Shown here piece after piece: positions 1 to 14,542 of a stretch of DNA of 64,000 nucleotides. Position numbers and translations under genes: made by a program. Position 1 is the stretch's first letter; every line of letters starts with the position of its first letter. Origin of the DNA: Nocardia donostiensis (GTDB lineage: Bacteria; Actinomycetota; Actinomycetes; Mycobacteriales; Mycobacteriaceae); NCBI RefSeq assembly GCF_002081715.1, contig NZ_MUKP01000002.1, positions 62,001 through 126,000 on the forward strand, read 5' to 3'. The notes beneath the pieces were generated by a model that saw only the letters and a list, made by a program, of their open reading frames with translations, had not been told where the DNA came from and did no database searches.

Positions 1-4720
<4,720 letters not shown>

Positions 4721-5115
4721 CAATCACTCCGTTCTGCCACTGTTGAAGCAACTCCCCGAGCACCGTCACGGCGGGCGCGCCGCACCGGCCGTAGGACGTG
4801 TGGTCCACGATTTATGATTCGGAGCGTCGTGACGATCGGATGGCCTGTTGGGTCGGATTTGTTTCGCTTCAACGTCGTTGGCGGAACGCCACTTTGGTTG
4901 GCTACATTTTCGCAACACTGCGCCTCGACCCGGATTGAACGACCGAAATGCGGGCACGTCGGCCCCTATGGCCTACACAATCTTCCCGGTGGCTACCGAT
5001 CAGCGAACGGCGAATTACATGCGCAAAGCCGCAATCCCGGGTTCGGGCCGGAAAAATACCGGCTGTCCGGTTAGGGGCAGCCGTGGGAGCGGGGCAGATA
5101 CCGGCTCTGCCGGGA
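4721..5115. other. Intergenic region between lnt and the NRPS
   Basis: About 395 bases upstream of the NRPS and downstream of lnt. It is less GC-biased than the genes around it, as expected of a promoter region. I see no convincing gene on either strand. I also see no clear IdeR-type iron box, which would have supported a siderophore role for the NRPS. Confidence 0.5.
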
Positions 5116-6861
5116 TCAGATCGACGATCGGTCGGCGGATGCGCCGCGATGGGCCGTACGAGCCCGACGCTCTATTCGCCACCTGATAGCCACGGCAGCC
5201 GATACCGCAACGGTCAGCGCCACCGCGACCCATTCCGGGACCGAACCCAACCGGGTGGCCACGGTCGTGTTGTCACGCAACGGTACCTGCGCCACCAGCG
5301 CCGCGGGCACGAACAGCTGGCTCTGTTCCCGCACCCCCCCGTCGGCAGCGATGATCGCGCTGACCCCCGACGTGGCCGCGACGACAAGCGAACGGCCGTG
5401 TTCGACCGCCCGGATCCGCGACATCGCCAGCTGCTGATAGGTCATCTCGCTGTCGCCGAATGTCGCGTTGTTCGTCGGAACGGTGAGTAACTGCGCGCCC
5501 GCGTTCATGGAATCGCCGAAGGCGCGGTCGAAAGCCACCTCATAACACGTGGCGACCCCGATATCTATTCCGGCGGCGGTGACCGTGCCGTCGCCGTGTC
5601 CCGGCACGAAGTATCCGGCGCGGTCGGCGTATTCGGAGAACAGCCGGAAGAAACCGCGCATCGGCAGATATTCGCCGAACGGCTGGATGATCTTCTTGTC
5701 GTGCCGCTCCCCCGGCCCGCCGTCAGCGGTCCACACCATCACCGAGTTCGTGGTGGTGCGGTCGTCGTTCACCAGGACCGCGCCCACCAGGACAGGAGCG
5801 TCGATCCGGCGCGCCGCGCGGGTGATGGCGGCTGCGGCGTCGGCATTGCGCAGCGGGTCGATATCGGAGGAGTTCTCCGGCCAGATCACCAAGTCGGGTT
5901 TGGCGACACGGCCGGAGGCCACCTCGTCGGCGAGCTGTTCGGTACGGCGCACATGGTTGTCGAGCACCGCCCGTCGTTGTGCGTTGAAATCCAAGCCGAG
6001 CCGGGGAACGCTGCCCTGGATCGCGGCGACGGTTATCGTCGAGTCGCCCTCATCCTGGGCGGGCAGGGTGGGGCGCAGGAGGAGACCTGCGACCGGCCCG
6101 ACGAGGGCAGTGAGCACGGCAGCAACGATCACAGCGCGTATGGGCGCACCCGGGCTTCGTAGCGAAGCCACCACCCGGCCGGTTCTGATGAACCACGGGT
6201 CGGGCGGAACAGCATCGCCGCCGCCCCGCGTGGCGGCTCGTTCGGGCAGAGGCAGCCCGGCGCTCGTCCGGTTGATATCCGGGAGGGCGGCTGCCCGTAT
6301 GGCGAGGACAAGCGCCGCGATCCCGGTTCCGGTGAGCGCTACGGCGAAACCGACAAGTGGTGCACCGCCGAGCGAAGCCAGCGGCAGGAACCAGCCGTCG
6401 GCTTGACCGAAGGCGAGCCGTCCCCACGGGAAGCCGCCGAACGGAAAGCTGGACCGGCCCCATTCGGCGGCGGTCCAGGCCAGCGCGATCCACAACGGCC
6501 ACGCGGGCAGTGTGGCGAGCAACCGGGCGAGCACCCCGAAGAGCCCGATATAGACCGCGCACGCGGCCGACAGCGCCAACCAGGGCAGCGGGCCGACGTA
6601 GATCCCGGTCCACGGCAGCAGCGGCAGGAAGAAGCCGAGCCCGGCGAGCAGGCCGTATCCGAAGGCGTCGCGCAGCCGGCCCGCGGCGCGGACGACCAGG
6701 GTCAGCAATGCGATACCGACCGGGGCGAGGAACCACCATGGCCGGGGCGGAAAACTGCCGAACAGCAGAAGTCCCGCGAGGATCGCGGCGACCGCCCTGG
6801 TCGGCACCGGATAGCGGTCGTACCAAGTGGTCCGCGACCGGGTGGCCGGTTCAGCCGCCAT
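5116..6861 (-). CDS. lnt: Apolipoprotein N-acyltransferase
   Basis: This 581-residue membrane enzyme adds the third acyl chain to the N-terminal cysteine of lipoproteins at the outer face of the plasma membrane. The first ~190 residues are several hydrophobic segments and the rest is a nitrilase-like domain. The expected catalytic triad is visible: Glu329 (IWPENSS), Lys390 (HDKKIIQPFGEYLP) and Cys439 (ATCYEV). Residues ~193-240 form an extra polar loop before a further membrane segment. The start overlaps the end of the amidohydrolase gene by 11 bp, so the two are probably co-transcribed. In mycobacteria lnt is fused to or followed by the polyprenol-phosphate-mannose synthase ppm1. Here an NRPS gene follows instead. 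Confidence 0.93.
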   Translation of the reverse strand: MAAEPATRSRTTWYDRYPVPTRAVAAILAGLLLFGSFPPRPWWFLAPVGIALLTLVVRAAGRLRDAFGYGLLAGLGFFLPLLPWTGIYVGPLPWLALSAACAVYIGLFGVLARLLATLPAWPLWIALAWTAAEWGRSSFPFGGFPWGRLAFGQADGWFLPLASLGGAPLVGFAVALTGTGIAALVLAIRAAALPDINRTSAGLPLPERAATRGGGDAVPPDPWFIRTGRVVASLRSPGAPIRAVIVAAVLTALVGPVAGLLLRPTLPAQDEGDSTITVAAIQGSVPRLGLDFNAQRRAVLDNHVRRTEQLADEVASGRVAKPDLVIWPENSSDIDPLRNADAAAAITRAARRIDAPVLVGAVLVNDDRTTTNSVMVWTADGGPGERHDKKIIQPFGEYLPMRGFFRLFSEYADRAGYFVPGHGDGTVTAAGIDIGVATCYEVAFDRAFGDSMNAGAQLLTVPTNNATFGDSEMTYQQLAMSRIRAVEHGRSLVVAATSGVSAIIAADGGVREQSQLFVPAALVAQVPLRDNTTVATRLGSVPEWVAVALTVAVSAAVAIRWRIERRARTAHRGASADRSSI

Positions 6862-8455
6862 AGATGGTCACTCCCCGGTGCACGGTGCGCAGACAGGTCG
6901 GCAGCGGCGTATCGGGATCCAGCGGCGGCAGGCCGGGCACCCGGGCACGCGGGTCGGTGGACCAGCGCTGCACCGCATCGGATGCGGCGGCGACGACCAG
7001 TTCGTCCGCGTCCCATATCGCGTAGGAGGCGGGTGCGCCTGGCACCAGTGTCCCAGCGATCCCGTCGCGCACCCCGCCGGCGCGCCAGGCGCCCCGGGTG
7101 GCGGCGGCGAACGCGGCACGTGGCGACAACCCGTGCCCAGCGGTGCGGTGGTGGACGGCCGCGCGGACCGCCGCCCACGGGTCGAGTGCGGTCACGGGGG
7201 CGTCGGAGCCGATGGCCAAGGAGATACCGGCGGCGGCCATTGCGGCGAACGGGTTCAAGGTGGCTGCCCGCTGCGGGCCGAGCCGTTCGGCGTACATACC
7301 GTCGGGACCGCCCCAGGCGGCGTCGAACACCGGCTGCACGCTGGCGATCACACCCCAGGAGGCGAGCATGCCGATCTGGTCGACGTCGAGCATCTCCGCG
7401 TGTTCGATGCGGTGGCCGAGTGCGGCGACGCGGGGACCGCCGAGGTCGGCGACAGCGCGGGCGAAACCTGCGACGACGGCGTCCATGGCGGCGTCACCGA
7501 TAGCGTGGAAACCAGCTTGGATACCGGCTTCGGTGCAGGCACGGATATGCGCGGCGACAGCGTCGGCGTCGAGGTACCCGAGGCCGGTGCCGGGCGCGTC
7601 GGCGTAGGGTGCGCGCAGCCAGGCGGTATGGGAACCGATCGATCCGTCGACGAACAGGTCCCCGCCGAGCGCGTGCACGCCGAGGTCGGCGATCAGGGCG
7701 CGAGCCTCCTCGGCGTCGCTTACCGCCTGCCCCCAGTAGGCGCGGACCTGCACCCCGTGCTCGATATCGAGCAGCTCCCGCACATCGTCGACGCCGGCGA
7801 TATCGGGGCCCGCGCATTCGTGCACGGCGACGATACCGCGTGCTGCCGCCAGGTCGAGGGCTGCGCGGCGGGCCGTATCACGCTGTTCCCTGGTCATCCC
7901 GGCGCGGATCGCGGCCCGGACGTGATGGTGCGCAGCTGCGCGCAGCGGTTCGCCCCTGCGGTAGCCGGAGACGCCGGTCAGCTCGGGCACGGCGTCCAGT
8001 AGCGCGGTGGAGGCGACCGCCGAATGGGCGTCCACCCGGGACAGGTACACCTGCCTACCGGGATTCGCTCCGAGCGCGGCATCGATCTCGGCAGGGGTGG
8101 GCGGCCGATGTTCGGGCCATCGGGTCTCGTCCCAGCCGTCACCGAGGATTGCGCCGTTCGGGTGAGCTGCGGCGTGGTTGCGGACCAGTTCGAGGCAGTG
8201 CGCCAGGGAGCGGGCCTCGGACAGGTTCAGTCCCGTCAGTTGCAGGCCGAGGGCGGTGGTGTGCAGATGCGGTTCCACGAAAGCGGGCGCGACGAACGCG
8301 CCGTCGAGATCGATGATCTCCGCGTCCGGGTGCAGGGCCCGCCCCACCTGATCGGCGCCCAGCCAGACGATCGTGCCATCGGTCACCGCCAGCGCGGTGG
8401 CATCGGGTGCACTGGAACTGTAGATACGACCGCCGATCAGCAACTGCGTACTCAC
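6851..8455 (-). CDS. Amidohydrolase family protein (YtcJ-like)
   Basis: A 534-residue metal-dependent hydrolase. The N-terminal beta-domain (GGRIYSS) is followed by the metal-binding PHLH motif near residue 63. The WDETRWPEHRPPTPAEID region and YLSRVDAHSAV are typical of the YtcJ / N-substituted formamide deformylase branch. Conserved histidines (HRIEHAEML) and an aspartate (GSDAPVT) complete the TIM-barrel metal site. The substrate cannot be told from sequence. It is translationally coupled to lnt by an 11-bp overlap. An amidohydrolase also neighbours lnt in related genomes, so this belongs to the conserved backbone. Confidence 0.88.
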   Translation of the reverse strand: MSTQLLIGGRIYSSSAPDATALAVTDGTIVWLGADQVGRALHPDAEIIDLDGAFVAPAFVEPHLHTTALGLQLTGLNLSEARSLAHCLELVRNHAAAHPNGAILGDGWDETRWPEHRPPTPAEIDAALGANPGRQVYLSRVDAHSAVASTALLDAVPELTGVSGYRRGEPLRAAAHHHVRAAIRAGMTREQRDTARRAALDLAAARGIVAVHECAGPDIAGVDDVRELLDIEHGVQVRAYWGQAVSDAEEARALIADLGVHALGGDLFVDGSIGSHTAWLRAPYADAPGTGLGYLDADAVAAHIRACTEAGIQAGFHAIGDAAMDAVVAGFARAVADLGGPRVAALGHRIEHAEMLDVDQIGMLASWGVIASVQPVFDAAWGGPDGMYAERLGPQRAATLNPFAAMAAAGISLAIGSDAPVTALDPWAAVRAAVHHRTAGHGLSPRAAFAAATRGAWRAGGVRDGIAGTLVPGAPASYAIWDADELVVAAASDAVQRWSTDPRARVPGLPPLDPDTPLPTCLRTVHRGVTIYGG

Positions 8456-8533
8456 GGTCGTTCAGTCTGCCGTACCGCGCGCCGGCAGCGCGGTGTGGGC
8501 GTCGCGGCGCCGCTCACACCCGGGACCACCGGG

Positions 8534-9025
8534 TCAGTACTTGTCGAGAACCGGCCGGGTCGAGGGCCTGGGATCGCTCGGGTCGTCGTACCACTGGGTG
8601 ACCACCGTGGCGTCCACCACATCCTCGGCGTCGATGACGACACCGCGATGCGGCACCGATGCGGCGATCTCGGCCACTCGCCGGGCAGCGACCGCAGCGA
8701 CCAGCGGACGTGCCAGTGCCCGGGTCGGTGGCAGCAGCAACAGCAGGCCGAGCACCGAGGTGACCAGGCCGGGAACGAACAGCAGCACCGCGCCGATCGC
8801 GACCAGAGCGCCGTCGGCGACAGCGGTACCGGGGTTCACCTCCCCGCGCCCTGCCCGGCGGAACTGGTCGAGTACGCGCCGCCACTGGGAGCCGAGCAGC
8901 AGCATCCCGGCCGCCGAGCAGGCGATCAACACCAGGATCGCGGTCAACACACCGAGCCACTGGGCGACGGCGGCGAACGCGGCGATCTCGACGACGAGGT
9001 AGGCGACGAACACTAGAACTGGCAT
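8534..9025 (-). CDS. fxsA: FxsA family membrane protein
   Basis: A 163-residue membrane protein. The ATG at 9025 is chosen because GGAAGGA lies 5-7 nt upstream; a longer frame reaching 9184 has no such site. The N-terminus carries two hydrophobic segments (VLVFVAYLVVEIAAFA, LTAILVLIACSAAGMLLL), then a conserved amphipathic stretch (GSQWRRVLDQFRRAGRGE). A third long segment (GAVLLFVPGLVTSVLGLLLLLPPTRAL) ends in the Pro-Pro-Thr-Arg signature of FxsA proteins. FxsA in E. coli affects phage T7 exclusion; the actinobacterial role is unknown. It lies 78 bp upstream of the amidohydrolase on the same strand. Confidence 0.85.
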   Translation of the reverse strand: MPVLVFVAYLVVEIAAFAAVAQWLGVLTAILVLIACSAAGMLLLGSQWRRVLDQFRRAGRGEVNPGTAVADGALVAIGAVLLFVPGLVTSVLGLLLLLPPTRALARPLVAAVAARRVAEIAASVPHRGVVIDAEDVVDATVVTQWYDDPSDPRPSTRPVLDKY

Positions 9026-9189
9026 GACGTTCCTTCCGGACGATCTACCGGTACAACGCGCGAGCTGCCCGATTTTCTCCCGACGGTCCGATGCCACATC
9101 GACGCCGGCGCGCAGCCTGCGCGGACCGGTCGGTCCGGCAATCCTGCGCCCTGAGCGGCGCCGGACGGCTGATGGACCGGACACGCCGC

Positions 9190-9855
9190 TCAGCCGCCGG
9201 GCCGGACGAGCCCGGTCTCGTAGGCCAGCACCACAGCCTGCACCCGATCGCGCAGGCCGAGTTTCGTCAGGACGCGGCCGACATGGGTTTTCACGGTCGC
9301 TTCGGACAGGAAGAGCTGTCCGGCGATTTCGGCGTTGGAACGGCCCGCCGCGATCTGTTCGAGCACTTCGCGTTCGCGTGCGGTGAGGACGTCGAGCACG
9401 CCGGGGTCGCGGCTGGGCGCCGGATCTTCGGCGATGAGACGGTCGAGCAGACGTTTGGTGACTTTCGGGGACACCACGGCGTCCCCGGCGGCGACGCTGC
9501 GGATCGCCGACACCAGATCCTCGGGTGGGGTGTCTTTGAGCAGGAAACCGCTGGCACCCGCGCGCAGCGCGCCCAAGGCGTGCTCGTCCAGATCGAAGGT
9601 GGTCATCACCAGGACCCGGCTGCCGTGCCCTGCCTCCAGAATCCGGGAGGTGGCGGTGACGCCGTCCACCACCGGCATCCGCACGTCCATCAGCACCACG
9701 TCCGGGGCCAGTTCCGCCGCACGGCTCACCGCGGTCGCGCCGTTGTCGGCCTCGCCGACGACCTCGATATCCGGATGCGCGCCGAGCACCATCTTCAATC
9801 CCATACGCATGAGTTCCTGGTCGTCCACTACGAGAACGCTGATCGGCACGGCCAC
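9190..9855 (-). CDS. NarL/FixJ-type response regulator
   Basis: A 221-residue two-domain response regulator. Receiver domain: the acidic pair in VDDQE, phospho-acceptor Asp near residue 57 (VVLMDVRMP), Thr in MTTFD and Lys in FLLKDTPP. C-terminal LuxR-type helix-turn-helix: LTAREREVLEQIAAG, NAEIAGQLFLSEATVKTHV, LGLRDRVQAVV. The start is uncertain: TTG at 9858, GTG at 9855 and GTG at 9849 are all possible and none has a clear Shine-Dalgarno. The cognate histidine kinase is immediately upstream, 25 bp away. Together they resemble DesK/DesR-type pairs; the signal is unknown. Confidence 0.92.
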   Translation of the reverse strand: MAVPISVLVVDDQELMRMGLKMVLGAHPDIEVVGEADNGATAVSRAAELAPDVVLMDVRMPVVDGVTATSRILEAGHGSRVLVMTTFDLDEHALGALRAGASGFLLKDTPPEDLVSAIRSVAAGDAVVSPKVTKRLLDRLIAEDPAPSRDPGVLDVLTAREREVLEQIAAGRSNAEIAGQLFLSEATVKTHVGRVLTKLGLRDRVQAVVLAYETGLVRPGG

Positions 9856-9880
9856 CAATGTAGTGGCCGCATGGGCGCCG

Positions 9881-11050
9881 CTATTCCTGCGGTGGTGTGA
9901 GCGGGATCGTCGCGTGCACCCGCCACGCCCCCTCCGCGGTGCGGCCCGCCTCTATGGCCCCGCCGAGCACCGCGACGCGTTCGCGCATACCGGCCAGGCC
10001 GAGACCGCTGCCCTGGATGCGTTGCCCGGATGCGTGCACCGGAACCCCGCCGGAGTCGGTGACCTCGATTTCCACATCTCGTTCGCGGCGATGCACCCGC
10101 ACCCACGCCTTGGGGTGGGCGCCGGCGTGGCGCAGCGTGTTGGTGAGCGATTCCTGCACGATCCGGTGCACGCCCAGGCTGATCTCGGGGGCGATCCCAT
10201 CGAGCTCGCCGGACAGTTCCAGATCCACGGCCAGCCCGGTGTCCCGCATCATCTGCACCACCTTCGCCAGCCCCGCGGTGCCGTGCTGGGGCACCTGGTC
10301 CGGCGCATGTTCGGTGCGCAGCAGCGCGACGGTGCGGCGCAGTTCCCGCAATGCCTCCCGGCCGCTGCCCGCAATGGTGACGAGGGCCTGTTCGGCGGCG
10401 TCCGGGTCGCGGTGCAGCGCGTACCGGGCGCCGTCGGCCTGCACGATCATCACGCTCACCGCGTGCGCGACCACATCGTGGAGTTCTCGGGCGATGCGGG
10501 TGCGTTCGGCCGAGACGGCGTCATGGGCGCTGCGTTCGCGGTCGTAGTCGGCGACGGCGAGGCGGGCGGCGACCTCGGCGTCGTAGGCGTGGCGGGCTCC
10601 GACGAATTCGGCGAGTGTCCAGCACAGCGCGAAATACAGGACGATGAACGCCAGATCGGTGCCCGTGAACCCGGTGACCGCCACTATCGCGTACCCCGTG
10701 TCGACAACCAGCACCGTCAGATACCACAGCCCGTCGCGGCGGCCCACGTAGGCGACGAGGGTGTAGAGCATGATCCCGAGGCCGAGCAGCGCGCTGTGCA
10801 TGGCGTCGTCGGCGAGCAGATAGCCGATGGTGGTCGCGGTGAGCGACAGCACCAGCAGCAGCGCCGCCATCTCCCGCGGATAAATGCGGCGCAACACCAG
10901 CGGCAGCGGCAGCAGCACGCTCATCACCAGATAACCGGCCTTGTGCTCGGCGTCGCCCACCCCGAGCACGTCGACCACCAGCAGGGCCACGGCCAGCGCG
11001 GAGTCGGTGATGACGGGTTTGTCTCGGAGCCACAGGCTGAACCGGCGCAC
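9881..11050 (-). CDS. Two-component sensor histidine kinase, HisKA_3 type
   Basis: About 389 residues from a GTG at 11050; the frame is open further upstream, but that part is low-complexity Arg/His/Pro and looks non-coding. Several N-terminal membrane helices cover roughly residues 15-150. A HisKA_3 dimerisation and phospho-acceptor motif follows (ERTRIARELHDVVAHAVSV), then an N-box-like IVQESLTNTLRHAGAHPKA and a DSGG...GSGLGLAGMRERV ATP-binding region. No periplasmic sensor domain is visible, so the membrane helices may sense the signal. It pairs with the response regulator 25 bp downstream. Confidence 0.88.
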   Translation of the reverse strand: MRRFSLWLRDKPVITDSALAVALLVVDVLGVGDAEHKAGYLVMSVLLPLPLVLRRIYPREMAALLLVLSLTATTIGYLLADDAMHSALLGLGIMLYTLVAYVGRRDGLWYLTVLVVDTGYAIVAVTGFTGTDLAFIVLYFALCWTLAEFVGARHAYDAEVAARLAVADYDRERSAHDAVSAERTRIARELHDVVAHAVSVMIVQADGARYALHRDPDAAEQALVTIAGSGREALRELRRTVALLRTEHAPDQVPQHGTAGLAKVVQMMRDTGLAVDLELSGELDGIAPEISLGVHRIVQESLTNTLRHAGAHPKAWVRVHRRERDVEIEVTDSGGVPVHASGQRIQGSGLGLAGMRERVAVLGGAIEAGRTAEGAWRVHATIPLTPPQE

Positions 11051-11351
11051 GCCGCCAGCGTAAGTGTGCCGGGCCGGTCGCCGCGGGCCTGGTCGGCTCG
11101 GGAAGTGGACTTCGGGGACCGGGCGGGGCGGTCGGCGGCGATGGCGGGCTGGGTGGGACGCGGCCGTCGCGGCGGCCACGGGGCGGCGGTGACCACGCTC
11201 ATCGACCTGGACCTGTTCATCCCGATCGTGCTCGTGGTGTTGCTTGTGGTGGAGGTGGCGATGGTGCTGTGATTGGGCTGGCAGCAGTTCAGCGAGGCAC
11301 CGGAACGGGTTCACGCAGCGGCGACCGATCTTGCCGTCTACCGTTGTCGGG

Positions 11352-12902
11352 GTGAGCATCGCGACTTCCACGGAATCGGGCGGGACGGGTCACGGTATCG
11401 ACGCCGACTTCACCGCGCTGCCCCTGTCGGTGTTGACCGAGGCCGCGTTGTCGGCGGCGAAGGCGGCCGGCGCGAGTCACGCCGACCTGCGGGTGCATCG
11501 CCTGATCACCCAGTCGATCCGGTTGCGCGACGGTCGGGTCGAGACCGTCACCGACGCCACCGAGCTCGGTTTCGCGGTGCGGGTGATCGTCGACGGCACC
11601 TGGGGTTTCGCCTCCCATGCCGCGCTGACCCCGCAAACCGCCGCCGCTGTGGCGCGGCAGGCGGTGACGGTGGCGACGACGTTGCGCGCCCTCAACCGGG
11701 AGCGAGTCGAACTGGCCGAGGAGCCGGTCTACGCCGACGCGCACTGGAGCTCGGCGTACCGGATCGACCCGTTCACCGTGCCTACTACCGACAAAGTGGC
11801 GCTGCTGCAGGACTATTCGGGGCGGCTGTCGGCGGCCGACGGCGTGGACCATGTGACGGCGTCGCTGCTGCAGGTCAAGGAGCAGACCTACTACGCAGAC
11901 ACCGCGGGCTCGTCGATCACCCAGCAGCGGGTGCGGCTGCAACCGGAGCTGGAGGCCATCACCGTCGACACCACCACCGGGGTGTTCGAGACGATGCGCA
12001 CCGTCGCGGCTCCGGCGGGCCGGGGCTGGGAGTACGTCACCGGCGCGGACGGGGTGTGGGATTGGGACGGCGAACTGTCCCGTATCCCGGAATGGCTGGC
12101 CGAGAAAGTGAAAGCGCCCAGTGTAGTGGCCGGCCCCACCGATCTGGTGATCGATCCGACGAACCTGTGGCTGACCATCCACGAATCCATCGGCCACGCC
12201 ACCGAATACGACCGCGCCATCGGCTACGAAGCCGCGTATGCCGGCACCTCGTTCGCCACCCCCGATCAGCTCGGCTCCCTGCGCTACGGTTCGCCGATCA
12301 TGCAGGTCACCGGCGACCGAACCGAACCGCACGGGCTGGCCTCTGTCGGCTATGACGACGAGGGCGTGGCCGGGCAGCGCTGGGACCTGATCCGCGACGG
12401 CGTACTGGTCGGCTACCAGCTGGACCGCGTGTTCGCGCCCCGGCTGGGACTCGGCCGCTCCAATGGCTGCTCCTACGCCGACTCCCCGCACCATGTGCCC
12501 ATTCAGCGGATGGCGAACGTCTCTCTGCAACCGGACCTCGAACGCGACACCAGCACCGAGGAACTGATCTCCCGGATCGAGGACGGCATCTACATCGTCG
12601 GCGACAAATCGTGGTCGATCGATATGCAGCGCTACAACTTCCAGTTCACCGGCCAGCGTTTCTTCCGTATTCGCAACGGCCGGTTGGACGGCCAACTACG
12701 CGATGTCGCCTACCAGGCGACGACCACCGATTTCTGGGGTGCGATGGAGGCGGTGGGCGGCCGGTCCACCTGGCAGTTGGGTGGGGCGTTCAACTGCGGG
12801 AAAGCGCAACCGGGGCAGGTCGCGGCGGTCAGCCACGGCTGCCCGTCGGTGCTGGTGCGCGGGGTCAATGTGCTGAATACGCGGACGGAGGCGGGCAAGT
12901 GA
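11352..12902 (+). CDS. tldD: TldD family metallopeptidase
   Basis: A 516-residue TldD homologue. GTG at 11352 (VSIATSTESGG) is the preferred start because the sequence before it is not protein-like. The zinc-binding HExxxH motif is visible (HESIGHATEYDRA), as is the conserved C-terminal GAFNCGKAQPGQ region. TldD/TldE form a heterodimeric peptidase that degrades unfolded peptides and, in some bacteria, matures RiPPs such as microcin B17. The tldE partner begins inside the tldD stop codon (GTGA overlap), so the pair is translationally coupled. No RiPP precursor was recognised next to it. Confidence 0.9.
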   Translation: MSIATSTESGGTGHGIDADFTALPLSVLTEAALSAAKAAGASHADLRVHRLITQSIRLRDGRVETVTDATELGFAVRVIVDGTWGFASHAALTPQTAAAVARQAVTVATTLRALNRERVELAEEPVYADAHWSSAYRIDPFTVPTTDKVALLQDYSGRLSAADGVDHVTASLLQVKEQTYYADTAGSSITQQRVRLQPELEAITVDTTTGVFETMRTVAAPAGRGWEYVTGADGVWDWDGELSRIPEWLAEKVKAPSVVAGPTDLVIDPTNLWLTIHESIGHATEYDRAIGYEAAYAGTSFATPDQLGSLRYGSPIMQVTGDRTEPHGLASVGYDDEGVAGQRWDLIRDGVLVGYQLDRVFAPRLGLGRSNGCSYADSPHHVPIQRMANVSLQPDLERDTSTEELISRIEDGIYIVGDKSWSIDMQRYNFQFTGQRFFRIRNGRLDGQLRDVAYQATTTDFWGAMEAVGGRSTWQLGGAFNCGKAQPGQVAAVSHGCPSVLVRGVNVLNTRTEAGK

Positions 12903-14302
12903 GTGTGACCGGCACGGGTGTGTTGCCCGCGGGGGCGGTGGTCGAGCAGGCGCTGGCGTTGTCCCGGGCCGACGAGGCGATGGTGATCGTCACCGATGCG
13001 CATGAGGCATCGCTGCGCTGGGCGGGGAATTCGATGACTACCAATGGTTCCTCGGTATCGCGGCAGTGGTCGGTGATATCGGTATTCCGTGACGGGCCGC
13101 GGAGCGCGCGGGTGGGCAGTGTCGCCTCGACCAGCGTCGACCAAGCCGATATCGAAGCTGTGGTGCGGGCCAGCGAAAGCGCGGCACGTACGGCCGCACC
13201 CGCCCGGGATGCGATGCCGTTGCCCGAGCCCGGCGACGAGGCCGACGCCGGCGATTGGGCGCAGGCGCCGGGCAGCACCGATATCGAGGTGTTCAGCGGG
13301 CTCGCCGCGGATCTGGCGGCCGGTTTCGACGCTGCCGACCGGCTCTACGGTTTCGCCCACCACCAGGTGCACACCACCTGGTTGGGGACGTCTACCGGGG
13401 TGCGCCGCCGTCATGTGCAGCCCACGGGTTCGGTGGAGATCAACGGGAAACGCGGTGCCGGCGCGGATCTGGCCAGCGCATGGGTCGGTGCCGGGACCGT
13501 TGATTTCACCGATGTGCAGGTGCCCGCGTTGCTGGCGGAATTGTCGCGCAGGCTGGACTGGTCGGCGCGTCGCGTCGAACTGCCTGCCGGCCGGTACGAG
13601 ACGCTGCTCCCGCCGTCGGCGGTGGCCGACCTGATGATCTATATGTCGTGGTCGATGGAGGGCCGTGGCGCGCACGAAGGCCATACCGCGTTCGCCCGCG
13701 CCGGCGGGACGCGGATCGGTGAACGCCTCACCGATATTCCGCTGACCCTGTATTCGGACCCGGGTGCGGCCGGGTTGGAGTATCAGCCGTTCGTCGCGAC
13801 ATCGGCCTCCTCGGAGACGCTGTCGGTGTTCGACAACGGGATACCTGCGCACCGGGTCGACTGGCTGCGCGACGGTGTCATCGCCTCGCTGATCTATCCA
13901 CGTGCCACCGCCGCCGAATTCGGCGCAACCCCCACTGTTCCCGGCGACAACCTCCTGCTCACCGGTGGTTCGCAGGTCACGCTGGAGGAGATGATCGCCC
14001 GCACCGAACGCGGTCTGCTGCTGACCACGCTGTGGTACATCCGCGAAGTCGATCCGGCCACCCTGCTGCTGACCGGCCTCACCCGCGACGGTGTGTACCT
14101 CGTCGAAGACGGCGCTGTCACCGCCGCCGTCAACAACTTCCGCTTCAACGAAAGCCCGCTCGACCTGTTGCGGCGCACCAGCGAAGCCGGGGCTACCGAG
14201 GTCACGCTGCCACGCGAATGGAAGGACTGGTTCACGCGTACGGCGATGCCGCCGTTGCGGGTTCCCGATTTCCACATGTCGTCGGTGAGTCAGGCGACCT
14301 GA
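12899..14302 (+). CDS. pmbA: TldE/PmbA family protein, partner of TldD
   Basis: A 467-residue protein starting at the GTG at 12899, which overlaps the tldD stop codon by 4 bp. It has the PmbA/TldE architecture: an N-terminal domain (VVEQALALSRADEAMVIV), a central insert, and a C-terminal domain with LPAGRYETLLPPSAVADLM and VDWLRDGVIASLIYPRATA. It lacks the HExxxH zinc motif of its partner, as expected for TldE. The peptidase acts as a heterodimer in the cytoplasm. The gene converges on the PPOX gene, leaving about 240 bases of non-coding sequence. Confidence 0.87.
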   Translation: MSVTGTGVLPAGAVVEQALALSRADEAMVIVTDAHEASLRWAGNSMTTNGSSVSRQWSVISVFRDGPRSARVGSVASTSVDQADIEAVVRASESAARTAAPARDAMPLPEPGDEADAGDWAQAPGSTDIEVFSGLAADLAAGFDAADRLYGFAHHQVHTTWLGTSTGVRRRHVQPTGSVEINGKRGAGADLASAWVGAGTVDFTDVQVPALLAELSRRLDWSARRVELPAGRYETLLPPSAVADLMIYMSWSMEGRGAHEGHTAFARAGGTRIGERLTDIPLTLYSDPGAAGLEYQPFVATSASSETLSVFDNGIPAHRVDWLRDGVIASLIYPRATAAEFGATPTVPGDNLLLTGGSQVTLEEMIARTERGLLLTTLWYIREVDPATLLLTGLTRDGVYLVEDGAVTAAVNNFRFNESPLDLLRRTSEAGATEVTLPREWKDWFTRTAMPPLRVPDFHMSSVSQAT

Positions 14303-14542
14303 GACCGCGGGCAGTCCCGGCCGGTCGTCCGTGGCGACGCGGTGTCCTGCCGGGGGCGGGTCCGTAAGCTCCCCGCACACGCGCCGGGCAGCTCATGCCG
14401 GAGCACAACCGCCTCGGCCCACTGGGTATCGGCGAGCGAAAACAGCGGCGCGAGGCAGGCGCACGTCGAGCCGAGACTGTGCGACGAGGTGGACGACCGG
14501 GCGCCACCCGTATGGTTTGCCCGGCCCAGCCAGGACCGCCGG

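Noticed and set aside
4721..5115. Iron-responsive (IdeR) box upstream of the NRPS
   Set aside because: I searched by eye for a TTAGGnnAGsCTwwsCTAA-like palindrome and found none.
11899..14302. tldD/tldE as part of a RiPP pathway
   Set aside because: TldD/E mature some RiPPs, but no precursor peptide, cyclase or transporter gene is next to them. A housekeeping peptidase role is sufficient.
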